Below, in pieces: positions 1 to 8,403 of a stretch of DNA of 64,000 nt (positions within the stretch are counted from its first letter, which is position 1; every line of letters starts with the position of its first letter). Under the pieces are notes generated by a model that made no database searches, had not been told where the DNA came from, and was given only the letters and a program-made list of their open reading frames with translations. The position numbers and the translations under genes are program-made. The stretch is from Kitasatospora papulosa. GTDB lineage: Bacteria > Actinomycetota > Actinomycetes > Streptomycetales > Streptomycetaceae. The stretch is taken from positions 558,001-622,000 of the forward strand of contig NZ_JNYQ01000004.1 of assembly GCF_000717245.1 (NCBI RefSeq). Direction: 5' to 3'.

Positions 1-1761
1 CCAGGCCGCCTTGTTGTTCTCCGAGGTACCGGTCTTGCCCGCGGCGTCGTAGGCGGAGGTGTTCGCCTCGTGTCCGGAGCCGATGTCGACGACCTCGGTG
101 AGCGCCTTCGTCACGGTGTCGGCGGACGCCCGGCTGATCGCCTGACCGCCCACGCCGTCCACGGGCCGCATGGTGCGGTCACGGTTCTCGGCGGACTTCA
201 CGATGGTCGGGGTGACCTTCTTGCCGTGGTTGTCGAGGGTGGCGTACACCCCGGCCATGTCCCACGTCGAGGCGTTCATGGTGCCGAGGGTGATCGCGGG
301 CCGCTCGGGGAAGTTCTTGTCCGGTACGCCCATGGCGAGCGCGGTCTTCTTCACGGCGGCCGGGGTGACGTCGACGACCATCTGCGCGAAGACGGAGTTG
401 ATCGACTTGTCCATCGCCCTCTGGACGGTCGGGCTGTCGTAGCTGATGTCGTCCTCGTTCTGCGGGGCGAACGGGGTGTCGCTGCCGACGACGGGGCGCT
501 TGCTGGTGCCGTCGTAGACCGTGTTCAGGCCGATGAGGTCGCCGTCCTGGGTGGTCGACTCGTTCTCCAGCGCGGAGGCGAGCACCAGCGGCTTGAAGGT
601 GGAGGCCGGCTGGTAGTCCTGCCGGGTGGCGTTGTTGTACCAGTGCTCGGTGGCTCCGACACCGCCGTACAGCGCGACGACCTTGCCGGTCTTCGGGTCC
701 ACGGACGTGGCGCCGGCCTGGACGGTCGCGTCGACCTTGTTGTTCTTCCGGTCGAGCTGGTTCTCCAGCTGCCGGTCGACCGACTTCTCGAGCTGCTTCT
801 GCCGCTTCTTGTCGATGTTGAGGGTGATCGTCCAGCCACCGGCGTCCAGCATCTCCTCGGTGACGCCCTGGCGCTTCATCTCGTCGTTCGCGGCCTCGAC
901 GAGGTAACCGGTCTGCCCTTCCATGCCCGGGGCGGCCTTGGGCGACTTGGGCACGGGGAACGTCATCCTGTCCCGCTCGGCCTTGTCGAGCCAGCCCTCG
1001 CCGACCATGTTGTCCAGCGTGTAGGCCCAGCGCTCCTTGACGAGCTTCTTGCCGGTGGGTGTCGCGTTCGCCCAGTCGTACTGGCTGGGTGCCTGGAGCA
1101 GAGCGGCGAGGTAGGCGCCCTGGGAGGTGTCGAGATCCTTGGCGTCGACGCCGTAGTAGGCCTGTGCCGCCGCCTGGATACCGCTCGCGCCGCGTCCGTA
1201 GTACACGGTGTTGAGGTAACCGGCGAGGATGTCGTCCTTCTCCGTGCGCTGGTCGACCTTGAGGGAGATCACCAGCTCCTTGAGCTTGCGGGTGACCGTC
1301 TGGTCCTGCGTGAGGTAGTAGTTCTTCACGTACTGCTGGGTGATCGTGGATCCGCCCTGCTTGCCCTTGCCCGAGAGCGTGTTGAACAGGCCGCGCACGG
1401 TGCCCTTCAGGTCGACGCCCTGGTCACGGTAGAAGGACTTGTTCTCGGCGGCGACGAACGCGTGCTGGACGCTCTTGGGTACGACGCCGAGGTCGACTAT
1501 CTCCCGGTTGACCTCGGAGTTGCTCCGGGCCAGGAGCGTGCCGTCGCTGTACTTGTAGACGTTGCTCTGCTTCTGGGCCTGGGCGTTGGCCTCCGGAACG
1601 TCGACGTACAGGTAGAGCGCGGCCAGGGCCCCCATGCCGAGCAGGCAGAGACCGAAGAACGTGCCCACGATCTTCCGCCAGGTGAAGAGCCGGCGTATGC
1701 CGCCGCCCTTGGCCCGGCGGGCTTCGCGCCCCTGGGCTCGCCGCGCATCCGCTCGACCCAT
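1..1761 (-). CDS. Class A penicillin-binding protein (transglycosylase/transpeptidase), 3' end outside window
   Basis: Bifunctional peptidoglycan synthase: it polymerises glycan from lipid II and cross-links stem peptides outside the membrane. The 587 codons present give a basic cytoplasmic tail, one membrane segment at about residues 31-51, a GT51 transglycosylase domain with the catalytic Glu near 106 (motif AAENKSFYRDQG), then a transpeptidase domain. All three penicillin-binding motifs are visible: STFK (Ser about 387), SIN (about 453-455) and KTGT (about 576). The ATG at 1761 is preceded by AGGAG nine bases upstream and opens directly into the basic tail. The C-terminus is cut by the window edge just after KTGT. 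Family assignment is secure; which of the several Streptomyces PBPs it is cannot be told. Confidence 0.95.
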   Translation of the reverse strand, partial: MGRADARRAQGREARRAKGGGIRRLFTWRKIVGTFFGLCLLGMGALAALYLYVDVPEANAQAQKQSNVYKYSDGTLLARSNSEVNREIVDLGVVPKSVQHAFVAAENKSFYRDQGVDLKGTVRGLFNTLSGKGKQGGSTITQQYVKNYYLTQDQTVTRKLKELVISLKVDQRTEKDDILAGYLNTVYYGRGASGIQAAAQAYYGVDAKDLDTSQGAYLAALLQAPSQYDWANATPTGKKLVKERWAYTLDNMVGEGWLDKAERDRMTFPVPKSPKAAPGMEGQTGYLVEAANDEMKRQGVTEEMLDAGGWTITLNIDKKRQKQLEKSVDRQLENQLDRKNNKVDATVQAGATSVDPKTGKVVALYGGVGATEHWYNNATRQDYQPASTFKPLVLASALENESTTQDGDLIGLNTVYDGTSKRPVVGSDTPFAPQNEDDISYDSPTVQRAMDKSINSVFAQMVVDVTPAAVKKTALAMGVPDKNFPERPAITLGTMNASTWDMAGVYATLDNHGKKVTPTIVKSAENRDRTMRPVDGVGGQAISRASADTVTKALTEVVDIGSGHEANTSAYDAAGKTGTSENNKAAW

Positions 1762-1930
1762 CGCTGTGGTGCTCCTGTTCTTCTGCTCGTACCGCTCCGG
1801 TCAGACCTGCCAGCTAACACCGAGAGTCTGGACAAATGGCAGGCGATCCGGCCTTTTCCGGACGTGAGAATCAGCACGCACCCCCGAAGGAACCGACTCC
1901 CGAGGGGTGCGCGAGGTTGCGAGACGCGAT

Positions 1931-1946
1931 AATGTGAAATCACATT
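1931..1946. promoter_or_regulatory. Perfect palindrome in the promoter region of the SPFH gene
   Basis: AATGTGA-AA-TCACATT is a 7+2+7 perfect inverted repeat about 40 bp upstream of the SPFH start. It overlaps a GATAAT sequence (1928-1933) that could serve as a -10 box, so a dimeric regulator bound here would occlude the promoter. The arms resemble a half-spaced Crp site (GTGA...TCAC), but the spacer is shorter than the usual N6, so I leave the protein unnamed. Confidence 0.45.
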
Positions 1947-1983
1947 GCTAGCGCGGCGCTATGCCGCCCGAAACGGGGGATCC

Positions 1984-2955
1984 ATGTCCGCACCGCACGA
2001 CCTTCCTCACACGAGCGGCCCCGGCGCCGACCTGACGCCGGACGCTCCCGAGATGCCCGCACCGCAGGTCAGGGAGACGGTCGCCCACTCCATCCCCGGC
2101 GGTCTCGGGCTCCTGCTGACCGTCCTGGGGGTCTTCCTCGGCGTGGCTCTGTGCATCGTCGGGGGCGTCCTCGGCTCCGACGGCCACAACGGGGTCGGCG
2201 TCCCGCTCTTCATCCTCGGCCTGCTGCTGGCCATCGCCTCGTTCTTCTGCATGAGCGGTGTGAAGATGGTCGCTCCGGGCGAGGCGCGGGTCATCCAGCT
2301 CTTCGGCCGCTACGTCGGCACGATCCGGGCGGACGGCCTGCGCTGGATCAACCCCCTCACCTCGAGCCGGAAGATCTCGACCCGGGTCCGCAACCACGAG
2401 ACCGCCGTACTGAAGGTCAACGACGCCTACGGCAACCCGATCGAGCTCGCCGCGATCGTCGTCTGGAAGGTCGAGGACACCGCACAGGCGCTCTTCGAGG
2501 TCGACGACTTCCTGGAGTTCGTCGCCACCCAGACCGAGGCGGCCGTCCGGCACATCGCCATCGAGTACCCGTACGACGCCCACGAGGAGGGCGGGCTCTC
2601 CCTGCGCGGTAACGCCGAGGAGATCACCGAGAAGCTCGCGGTCGAGCTCACCGCGCGGGTGCAGGCGGCGGGCGTACGCATCATCGAGTCCCGTTTCAGC
2701 CACCTCGCCTACGCCCCCGAGATCGCCTCGGCGATGCTCCAGCGGCAGCAGGCGGGTGCGGTCGTGGCCGCCCGCCAGCAGATCGTCGAGGGCGCCGTGG
2801 GCATGGTCGAGATGGCGCTGACCCGGATCGCGGAGCAGGACATCGTCGAGCTCGACTCCGAGCGCAAGGCCGCCATGGTCAGCAACCTGATGGTGGTCCT
2901 GTGCGGTGACCGCGCGGCGCAGCCGGTCCTGAACACGGGCACGCTCTACCAGTGA
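1984..2955 (+). CDS. SPFH/Band 7 domain membrane protein
   Basis: A 323-residue protein with two N-terminal membrane segments (about 41-63 and 72-90) followed by an SPFH/prohibitin domain (about 93-270) starting MVAPGEARVIQLFGRYVG. Such proteins oligomerise at the membrane and organise microdomains or protease complexes; no enzymatic function is implied. The ATG at 1984 follows GGGGGA; an in-frame TTG 39 bases upstream lacks a comparable ribosome site. The stop codon overlaps the GTG of the next gene by 4 bp (GTGA), so the two are translationally coupled. Confidence 0.9.
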   Translation: MSAPHDLPHTSGPGADLTPDAPEMPAPQVRETVAHSIPGGLGLLLTVLGVFLGVALCIVGGVLGSDGHNGVGVPLFILGLLLAIASFFCMSGVKMVAPGEARVIQLFGRYVGTIRADGLRWINPLTSSRKISTRVRNHETAVLKVNDAYGNPIELAAIVVWKVEDTAQALFEVDDFLEFVATQTEAAVRHIAIEYPYDAHEEGGLSLRGNAEEITEKLAVELTARVQAAGVRIIESRFSHLAYAPEIASAMLQRQQAGAVVAARQQIVEGAVGMVEMALTRIAEQDIVELDSERKAAMVSNLMVVLCGDRAAQPVLNTGTLYQ

Positions 2956-3227
2956 CCGACGACGCGGCCCCTCCCCCCGGCCGGACGCCCCGGCGCGGCC
3001 CCGCCCGCAAGCAGATGCTGCTGCGGCTGGACCCCGCGGTGCACGACGCGCTGGCCCGGTGGGCCTCGGACGAGCTGCGCAGCGCGAACGCGCAGATCGA
3101 GTTCCTGTTGCGGCGGGCCCTCGCGGACGCGGGCCGGCTCCCCGGCGGCGCGGCCCCGATCGCCCGCCGGGGCCGGCCGCCGAAGGCTCCGCCGGAGCCG
3201 CCGGAGCCGGCCGGACCGCCGGAGTGA
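2952..3227 (+). CDS. Small ribbon-helix-helix (Arc-like) protein
   Basis: A 91-residue protein. Residues about 18-58 (KQMLLRLDPAVHDALARWAS, then SANAQIEFLLRRAL) fit the ribbon-helix-helix DNA-binding fold: a short beta strand, then two helices with a conserved NAQIEFLLRRAL second helix. The tail is Pro/Arg/Gly rich. It is coupled by a 4-bp overlap to the SPFH gene. The pairing suggests it is an autoregulator or an accessory of the SPFH protein; the fold is inferred from sequence pattern only. Confidence 0.75.
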   Translation: MTDDAAPPPGRTPRRGPARKQMLLRLDPAVHDALARWASDELRSANAQIEFLLRRALADAGRLPGGAAPIARRGRPPKAPPEPPEPAGPPE

Positions 3228-3292
3228 GTGGGGTGGGGGCGGGCCGCGGCGGCCCGCCCCCACCGGCCGTTCCCGCCTTCCCCGGGGCTCGT

Positions 3293-3320
3293 ATACATGC
3301 GAGGTATACACACCGTGTAC
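3293..3320. promoter_or_regulatory. Promoter/operator region of the padR operon with repeated GTATAC elements
   Basis: Three related hexamers, GTATAC (twice) and GTGTAC, lie within the 40 bp before the PadR start, and one of them (TATACA, 3305-3310) could be the -10 box. PadR repressors usually bind such interrupted repeats in their own promoter, so this is a probable autoregulatory operator. No strong ribosome site lies between it and the ATG. Confidence 0.5.
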
Positions 3321-3330
3321 AGTGCGGCGC

Positions 3331-3855
3331 ATGTCAATCGGTCACACCCTCCTCGGGCTCCTGGAGTCCGGCCCACGCCACGGTTACGACCTGAAGCGCA
3401 CCTTCGACGAGAAGTTCGGCCACGACCGCCCCCTGCACTACGGGCAGGTCTACGCGACGATGTCCCGGCTGCTGAAGAACGGACTCGTCGAGGTCGACGG
3501 CGTCGAGTCGGACGGCGGCCCCGAACGCAAGCGGTACGCCATCACCGACGCCGGCATCACCGACGTCGCCGCCTGGCTCGCGCAGCCCGAGAAGCCGGAG
3601 CCCTACCTCCAGTCGACCCTGTACACCAAGGTCGTCCTGGCGCTGCTCACCGGCCGCGATGCCGCCGACCTCCTGGACGCCCAGCGCTCCGAGCACCTGC
3701 GCCTGATGCGCATCCTCACCGACCGCAAGCGCCAGGGCGATCTCGCCGACCAGCTGATCTGCGACCACGCGCTCTTCCACCTCGAAGCCGATCTGCGGTG
3801 GCTGGAACTGACCGCCGCGCGTCTCGGCCGGCTCGCCGAGGTGGTCCTTCCGTGA
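3331..3855 (+). CDS. PadR-family transcriptional regulator
   Basis: A 174-residue protein starting MSIGHTLLGLLESGPRHGYDLK, the typical PadR winged-helix opening (about residues 1-75, with LHYGQVYATMSRLLKNGLVE as recognition helix and wing), followed by a helical C-terminal dimerisation domain (about 85-170). PadR proteins repress adjacent transporter or stress genes and are released by small ligands. The ATG at 3331 is preferred over an in-frame ATG at 3322 because it matches family N-termini. The stop overlaps the GTG of the ABC ATPase gene (GTGA), so regulator and transporter form one operon, a common arrangement for drug- or peptide-responsive MacB/FtsX exporters. Confidence 0.93.
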   Translation: MSIGHTLLGLLESGPRHGYDLKRTFDEKFGHDRPLHYGQVYATMSRLLKNGLVEVDGVESDGGPERKRYAITDAGITDVAAWLAQPEKPEPYLQSTLYTKVVLALLTGRDAADLLDAQRSEHLRLMRILTDRKRQGDLADQLICDHALFHLEADLRWLELTAARLGRLAEVVLP

Positions 3856-4538
3856 CTCCCGCCGGCTCCCTGCTCGCCGCCCACGACCTCCACAAGACCT
3901 ACGGCTCGACCCCCGCGCTCGACGGCGCCTCGTTCTCCGTCCACCCCGGCGAGGTCGTCGCCGTCATGGGCCCGTCCGGCTCGGGCAAGTCGACCCTGCT
4001 GCACTGCCTGGCGGGGATCGTCACCCCCGACTCGGGCACCGTGACCTACGGCGGACGTGAACTGTCCGCCATGTCCGACGCCGGGCGCAGCGCCCTGCGG
4101 CGCACGGACTTCGGCTTCGTCTTCCAGTTCGGCCAGCTCGTGCCCGAGCTGACCTGCGTCGAGAACGTCGCCCTTCCGCTCCGCCTCAACGGCGTCAAGC
4201 GGAAGGAGGCCGAAGGCACCGCCCTGGAGTGGATGGCGCGTCTGGAGGTCGACGACGTCGCCGCCAAGCGCCCCGGCGAGGTGTCCGGCGGCCAGGGCCA
4301 GCGCGTCGCCGTGGCCCGCGCCCTCGTCGCCACCCCCAAGGTCGTCTTCGCCGACGAGCCGACGGGAGCGCTGGACTCCCTCAACGGCGAGCGGGTCATG
4401 GAACTGCTCACCGAGTCCGCCCGCACGGCCGGGACCGCCGTCGTGCTGGTGACCCACGAGGCACGCGTCGCCGCCTACTCGGACCGCGACGTCGTCGTGC
4501 GTGACGGCCGCTGCCGTGATCTGGAGTACGCCGTATGA
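3852..4538 (+). CDS. ABC transporter ATP-binding protein (MacB/LolD type)
   Basis: A 228-residue nucleotide-binding subunit. Walker A is GPSGSGKST (about 40-48), the signature is VSGGQGQRVAVARAL, Walker B is VVFADEP, and an H-loop (VTHE) follows. The length and close pairing with an FtsX-like permease place it in the type VII (MacB/LolD/FtsE-like) group, which drives mechanotransmission or export rather than import. GTG start at 3852 inside the PadR stop; its own stop overlaps the permease ATG (ATGA). The substrate is unknown. Confidence 0.95.
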   Translation: MTPAGSLLAAHDLHKTYGSTPALDGASFSVHPGEVVAVMGPSGSGKSTLLHCLAGIVTPDSGTVTYGGRELSAMSDAGRSALRRTDFGFVFQFGQLVPELTCVENVALPLRLNGVKRKEAEGTALEWMARLEVDDVAAKRPGEVSGGQGQRVAVARALVATPKVVFADEPTGALDSLNGERVMELLTESARTAGTAVVLVTHEARVAAYSDRDVVVRDGRCRDLEYAV

Positions 4539-6871
4539 CCTGGCTGCGTGACCTCGGCCTCGGCATACGCTTCGCCGCCGGGGGCGGGCGGGAGGGCTGG
4601 GCCCGGACCGCGCTGACCGCCGTCGGGGTGGGGCTGGGGGTGGCGCTGCTGCTGACCGCCGCGTCCGTGCCGCACCTGCTCACCGAGCGCTCCTCGCGTG
4701 ACCGGGCCCGTGCCGAGGTGGCGGCGTCGCGCGACGCCGTCGTCCCGAAGTCGGACACCACGGTCCTGCGGGTCAACGCGGCGACGGAGTACCGCGGCAT
4801 CGGCGTCGAAGGCTTCCTGATGCGCGCGGAGGGGGCGCACCCGGTCCTCCCGCCCGGGGTCGAGGCCTTCCCCGGACCCGGTGAGATGGCGGCCTCCCCC
4901 GCCCTCCGCGAGCTGCTGGCCTCGCCCGAGGGCGCCCTTCTCAAGGAACGGCTGCCGTACCGGGTCACCTCGACGATCGCCGACCCGGGCCTGCGCTCGC
5001 CGCACGAGCTGTACTTCTACGTGGGCAGCGACTCACTGACCCCCGCCACCGGCGGGCACCGGCTGGCCGGTTACGGCGACGACACTCCCGCCGAACCGCT
5101 CACGCCCGTCCTGGTCGTCCTCGTCATCCTGATCTGCGTCGTGCTGCTCTCGCCGGTCGCGATCTTCATCGCCACCGCCGTGCGGTTCGGCGGCGACCGC
5201 CGCGACCGCAGGCTGGCCGCCCTGCGCCTGGTCGGCACCGACATCCGGACGACCCGCCGGATCGCGGCGGGCGAGGCGCTGTTCGGCTCGCTGCTCGGCC
5301 TGCTGGCCGGGCTGGCGTTCTTCCTGGTGGGCCGCAGGTTCATCGGCCACATCGAGCTCTGGAACCACAGCGCGTTCCCGTCCGACCTCACGCCCGCCCT
5401 CTGGCAGGCGGCGCTCATCGCCGTGGCGGTACCGCTGTCCGCCGTGCTCGTCACGCTGGTCGCGATGCGCTCGGTGGCCGTCGAGCCGCTCGGCGTCATG
5501 CGCCACACGGGCAGCCGCCGGCGCCGCCTCTGGTGGCGGCTGCTGGTTCCGGCCCTGGGCCTGGCCGTCCTGGGGCTGACCGGCAAGGTCGAGGAGGACG
5601 CGCCGGTCGACCCGTACCCGATCGCGGCCGGCGCCGTACTCGTCCTGTTCGGCCTCGCGCTGCTGCTGCCCTGGCTGATCGAGGCCGGTGTGAGCCGACT
5701 GCACGGTGGCGCACCGGCCTGGCAGCTGGCGGTGCGCCGGCTCCAGCTGAACAGTGGAGCGGCGTCCCGGGCCGTCAGCGGGATCACCGTCGCCGTCGCC
5801 GGCGCGGTGGCCCTCCAGATGCTCTTCGCGGCGGTCGGCGACGAGTTCGAGTCGATGACGGGCCAGGACCCCTCGCGCGCCCAGTTCCACACCTTCTCGG
5901 AGAAGGTCACCGGGGACGCCGCCGCCCGGACCATCGAGAAGTTCCGGGCCACCGAGGGGGTGGAGCGCGTCATCGGCACGGTCGAGACCTACGTGATCAA
6001 GCCGGGGACGTTCGGGGAGGACGAGGTCACGCCCACCACCTCCCTGACCGTCGGCGACTGCGCCACCCTGAAGGAGCTCGCCGAGATCAGCTCCTGCGAG
6101 GAGGGCGACAGCTTCGTCGTCCACCCCCGCGGCGACAAGGAGCTGAGCGACTGGGTCGACGAGACGGCGCGCAAGGGCGAGGAGGTCGAGCTCAACCCCG
6201 CATTCGGCTGGGACCCGAAGGCGAAGTCCGTGCGGTGGACCCTGCCGGCGGACGCGGCCACGGTCACGACGAGCCGCGACCCGATCGGTCTGGAGCACTC
6301 GGGCATCATGGCGACGGTCGGTGCCATCGATCCCCGCATCCTGCCGAGTGCCCAGACCGTCGCACAGATCAAGGTCGACGAGGGCGTGGAGGACGTCGCC
6401 GAGTACGTACGGAACACGGCGGCCCGGATCGACCCCGGCATGCGTGTCGCCACCCTGGCCTCGACGGAACGCGACCGCCAGTACGCCAGTGTGCAGACGG
6501 GTCTGCGGCTCGGCGCGGCGGCGACGCTGCTGCTCATCGCCTCCTCGATGCTGATCTCCCAGCTGGAGCAGCTCCGGGAGCGCAAGCGCCTGCTGTCGGT
6601 CCTGGTCGCCTTCGGCACCAGGCGCGTCACCCTCGGCTGGTCGGTGCTCTGGCAGACCGCCGTGCCGGTGACCGCCGGCCTCCTGGTCGCGATCGCGGGC
6701 GGTCTCGGACTCGGTGCCGTCATGACCTGGATGCTGGACAAGACGGTGACCCAGTGGTGGCTGTTCCTGCCGATGGCGGGCGCGGGCGGGGCACTCATCG
6801 TGCTCGTGACCCTGCTCTCGCTGCCGCTGCTGTGGCGTCTGATGCGTCCGGACGGTCTGCGTACGGAGTGA
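4535..6871 (+). CDS. FtsX-like ABC transporter permease
   Basis: A 778-residue membrane protein with an N-terminal membrane segment, a first extracytoplasmic loop, a core of several membrane helices (about 190-390), a second large extracytoplasmic region (about 440-650) and a final three-helix FtsX domain (about 660-770). This doubled FtsX layout is usual for actinobacterial MacB-type exporters fused as one chain. It partners with the ATPase encoded just upstream through a 4-bp overlap. Two cysteines around TVGDCATLKELAEISSCEEG could form a disulfide in the external loop (inference). Substrate not predictable. Confidence 0.93.
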   Translation: MTWLRDLGLGIRFAAGGGREGWARTALTAVGVGLGVALLLTAASVPHLLTERSSRDRARAEVAASRDAVVPKSDTTVLRVNAATEYRGIGVEGFLMRAEGAHPVLPPGVEAFPGPGEMAASPALRELLASPEGALLKERLPYRVTSTIADPGLRSPHELYFYVGSDSLTPATGGHRLAGYGDDTPAEPLTPVLVVLVILICVVLLSPVAIFIATAVRFGGDRRDRRLAALRLVGTDIRTTRRIAAGEALFGSLLGLLAGLAFFLVGRRFIGHIELWNHSAFPSDLTPALWQAALIAVAVPLSAVLVTLVAMRSVAVEPLGVMRHTGSRRRRLWWRLLVPALGLAVLGLTGKVEEDAPVDPYPIAAGAVLVLFGLALLLPWLIEAGVSRLHGGAPAWQLAVRRLQLNSGAASRAVSGITVAVAGAVALQMLFAAVGDEFESMTGQDPSRAQFHTFSEKVTGDAAARTIEKFRATEGVERVIGTVETYVIKPGTFGEDEVTPTTSLTVGDCATLKELAEISSCEEGDSFVVHPRGDKELSDWVDETARKGEEVELNPAFGWDPKAKSVRWTLPADAATVTTSRDPIGLEHSGIMATVGAIDPRILPSAQTVAQIKVDEGVEDVAEYVRNTAARIDPGMRVATLASTERDRQYASVQTGLRLGAAATLLLIASSMLISQLEQLRERKRLLSVLVAFGTRRVTLGWSVLWQTAVPVTAGLLVAIAGGLGLGAVMTWMLDKTVTQWWLFLPMAGAGGALIVLVTLLSLPLLWRLMRPDGLRTE

Positions 6872-6897
6872 CACCCGGAGGGGCCGGGTGGCACCCG

Positions 6898-6931
6898 AGG
6901 GGTGAGTGCGCCGGGGGGCGCATTCACCCCT
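6898..6931. terminator. Bidirectional terminator hairpin between the permease gene and oxyR
   Basis: A 15-bp stem (AGGGGTGAGTGCGCC paired with GGCGCATTCACCCCT, one G-T pair) with a 4-base loop lies between two convergent genes and overlaps the end of oxyR. Confidence 0.75.
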
Positions 6932-7880
6932 CGCCGGATATCCGTACCGGCAGTGTCCCCATCGCACCGCGCAGTGCGGCCGCGAGCTCCTCGAACTCCT
7001 CGTGGCGCGCCGAACCCGTCCGCACGGCCAGGGCCACCCGCCGGGAGGGCGCGGGATCCGTGAAGTACCCGGTGGACAGCGCCTCGTTGCGCCCGGTCTC
7101 GACCGTCACCGCCGTACGCGGCAGCAGGGTCACCCCGAGCCCGCCCGCGACCAGCTGCACCAGCGTGGAGAGCCCGGCCGCGGTCGTCGTGACCGGCGCC
7201 CCCTGGGTGCGCCCCGCCTCCCGGCAGATGTCCAGCGCCTGGTCGCGCAGGCAGTGCCCCTCGTCGAGCAGCAGCAACGGCAGGTCCCGGAGCGTCTCCC
7301 GCGGCAGAGCGGTGCGCCCGGCGAGGGCGTGCTCCTTCTCCATGACGAGCACGAAGTCCTCGTCGAACAGCGGCATCTCGGTGACTCCGGGCACCCCGAG
7401 CGGCACGGCGAGCAGCAGCAGGTCCAGCCGCCCCGCGGCGAGCCCCTCCAGCAGCGAGGAGGTCTGCTCCTCGTGGACCTGGAGGTCCAGATCCGGGTAG
7501 CGCTCGTGGACCAGCCGCAGCACGGCAGGCAGCAGATAGGGGGCCACCGTCGGGATCACGCCGAGCCGGAGCACACCGGTGAACGGCGCGCGGACCGCCT
7601 CGGCCTCCTCCATCAGTTCGCCCAGCGCCTCCAGCACGGCCCGGCTCCGCACCGCGAGCCGCTCCCCCGCCGGCGAGAGCAGCACCTTGCGCGTCGTACG
7701 CTCGATCAGCTGGACACCCAGTGCCACCTCCAGTGCGGACACGGCCCCGGAGAGCGCGGGCTGACTCATCCCGATTGCTGCCGCCGCATCCCGGAAGTGC
7801 AGATGTTCCGCCACGGCCGCGAAGGCGCGCAGCTGCGAGAGGCTGGGACGTTTCACTTTGTCCCGATTTTCATGAGCCAT
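6924..7880 (-). CDS. oxyR: OxyR-type LysR-family peroxide regulator
   Basis: A 318-residue LysR regulator: winged helix at about 10-70 (LSQLRAFAAVAEHLHFRDAA...), then an effector domain with two cysteines in GHCLRDQALDIC (about 210 and 219), the positions of the redox-active disulfide of OxyR. OxyR senses H2O2 and activates ahpCD and related genes. In Streptomyces coelicolor oxyR is divergent from ahpCD; here the same pair is present but separated by about 6.3 kb (ahpC begins at 14186). The ATG at 7880 has no clear ribosome site, and an AT-rich TATAGGGT lies just upstream, so a leaderless transcript is possible. Confidence 0.92.
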   Translation of the reverse strand: MAHENRDKVKRPSLSQLRAFAAVAEHLHFRDAAAAIGMSQPALSGAVSALEVALGVQLIERTTRKVLLSPAGERLAVRSRAVLEALGELMEEAEAVRAPFTGVLRLGVIPTVAPYLLPAVLRLVHERYPDLDLQVHEEQTSSLLEGLAAGRLDLLLLAVPLGVPGVTEMPLFDEDFVLVMEKEHALAGRTALPRETLRDLPLLLLDEGHCLRDQALDICREAGRTQGAPVTTTAAGLSTLVQLVAGGLGVTLLPRTAVTVETGRNEALSTGYFTDPAPSRRVALAVRTGSARHEEFEELAAALRGAMGTLPVRISGEG

Positions 7881-7896
7881 CGAAAACTACCCTATA

Positions 7897-8403
7897 TCAC
7901 CTTGAGCCAAGAATAGCGGACCTAATGAGCTCGCTAAACGGCACAGGTACCGCCTCGACGGAACAGCGAATTCCACCACTCCGAGCGGAAATGCGGCGTC
8001 CATTTAGTTTCGGACTTCCCCATAATCTCCGGCTGGCGCTCGACGACGCATACGGCACAACTCCAGATATCGGGAACGCCCTTACAGTCCAATATGACGA
8101 CACCTCTCTGCTATGCGATGCACTGCCCCTGCCGGACCGGAAGGCAGTGATCCATCAAGTCTAATACAGCCCGTGGACCAGCGTCCGAGAGTGAGCGCAA
8201 GTGTCAATGATACCCGCAGCCATCCCGCGGCGATGAGGGTGCCGGTCACGGAAATAGGACACTCAAACAAGATCGTGTTATGAGTTCTTAGGCAGGATAG
8301 CCCGCGCAGTTCATCCGGTGCGCCCCAACTGAGCTGTTCCCAACCTGACGGGGGGTTGTAAACAGCTCACTGTCACCGCAACCAACTTTGGCGGACAGAA
8401 CGC
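7897..8403. other. Gene-poor left junction of the oxyR/ahpC insert
   Basis: About 500 bp of visibly lower G+C than its surroundings. A frame opens at 7925 and closes at 8164 (79 codons, + strand), but it has no ribosome site, no recognisable motif and no codon bias, so I do not call it a gene. The oxyR promoter should lie at the left edge. The inverted-repeat arm at 8271-8291 lies within it. Confidence 0.5.
8271..8291. repeat. Left arm of a 21-bp imperfect inverted repeat pair
   Basis: GATCGTGTTATGAGTTCTTAG matches the reverse complement of 12278-12298 at 18 of 21 positions, counted by hand. The right-hand copy is the sequence immediately beyond the end of an IS5-type transposase, so both are probably insertion-sequence ends. 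Together they bracket the three-gene segment 8292-12277. Confidence 0.6.

Noticed and set aside
7925..8164. 79-codon open frame near oxyR as a small gene.
   Set aside because: No ribosome site, no motif and no coding bias; it lies in the low-G+C junction.
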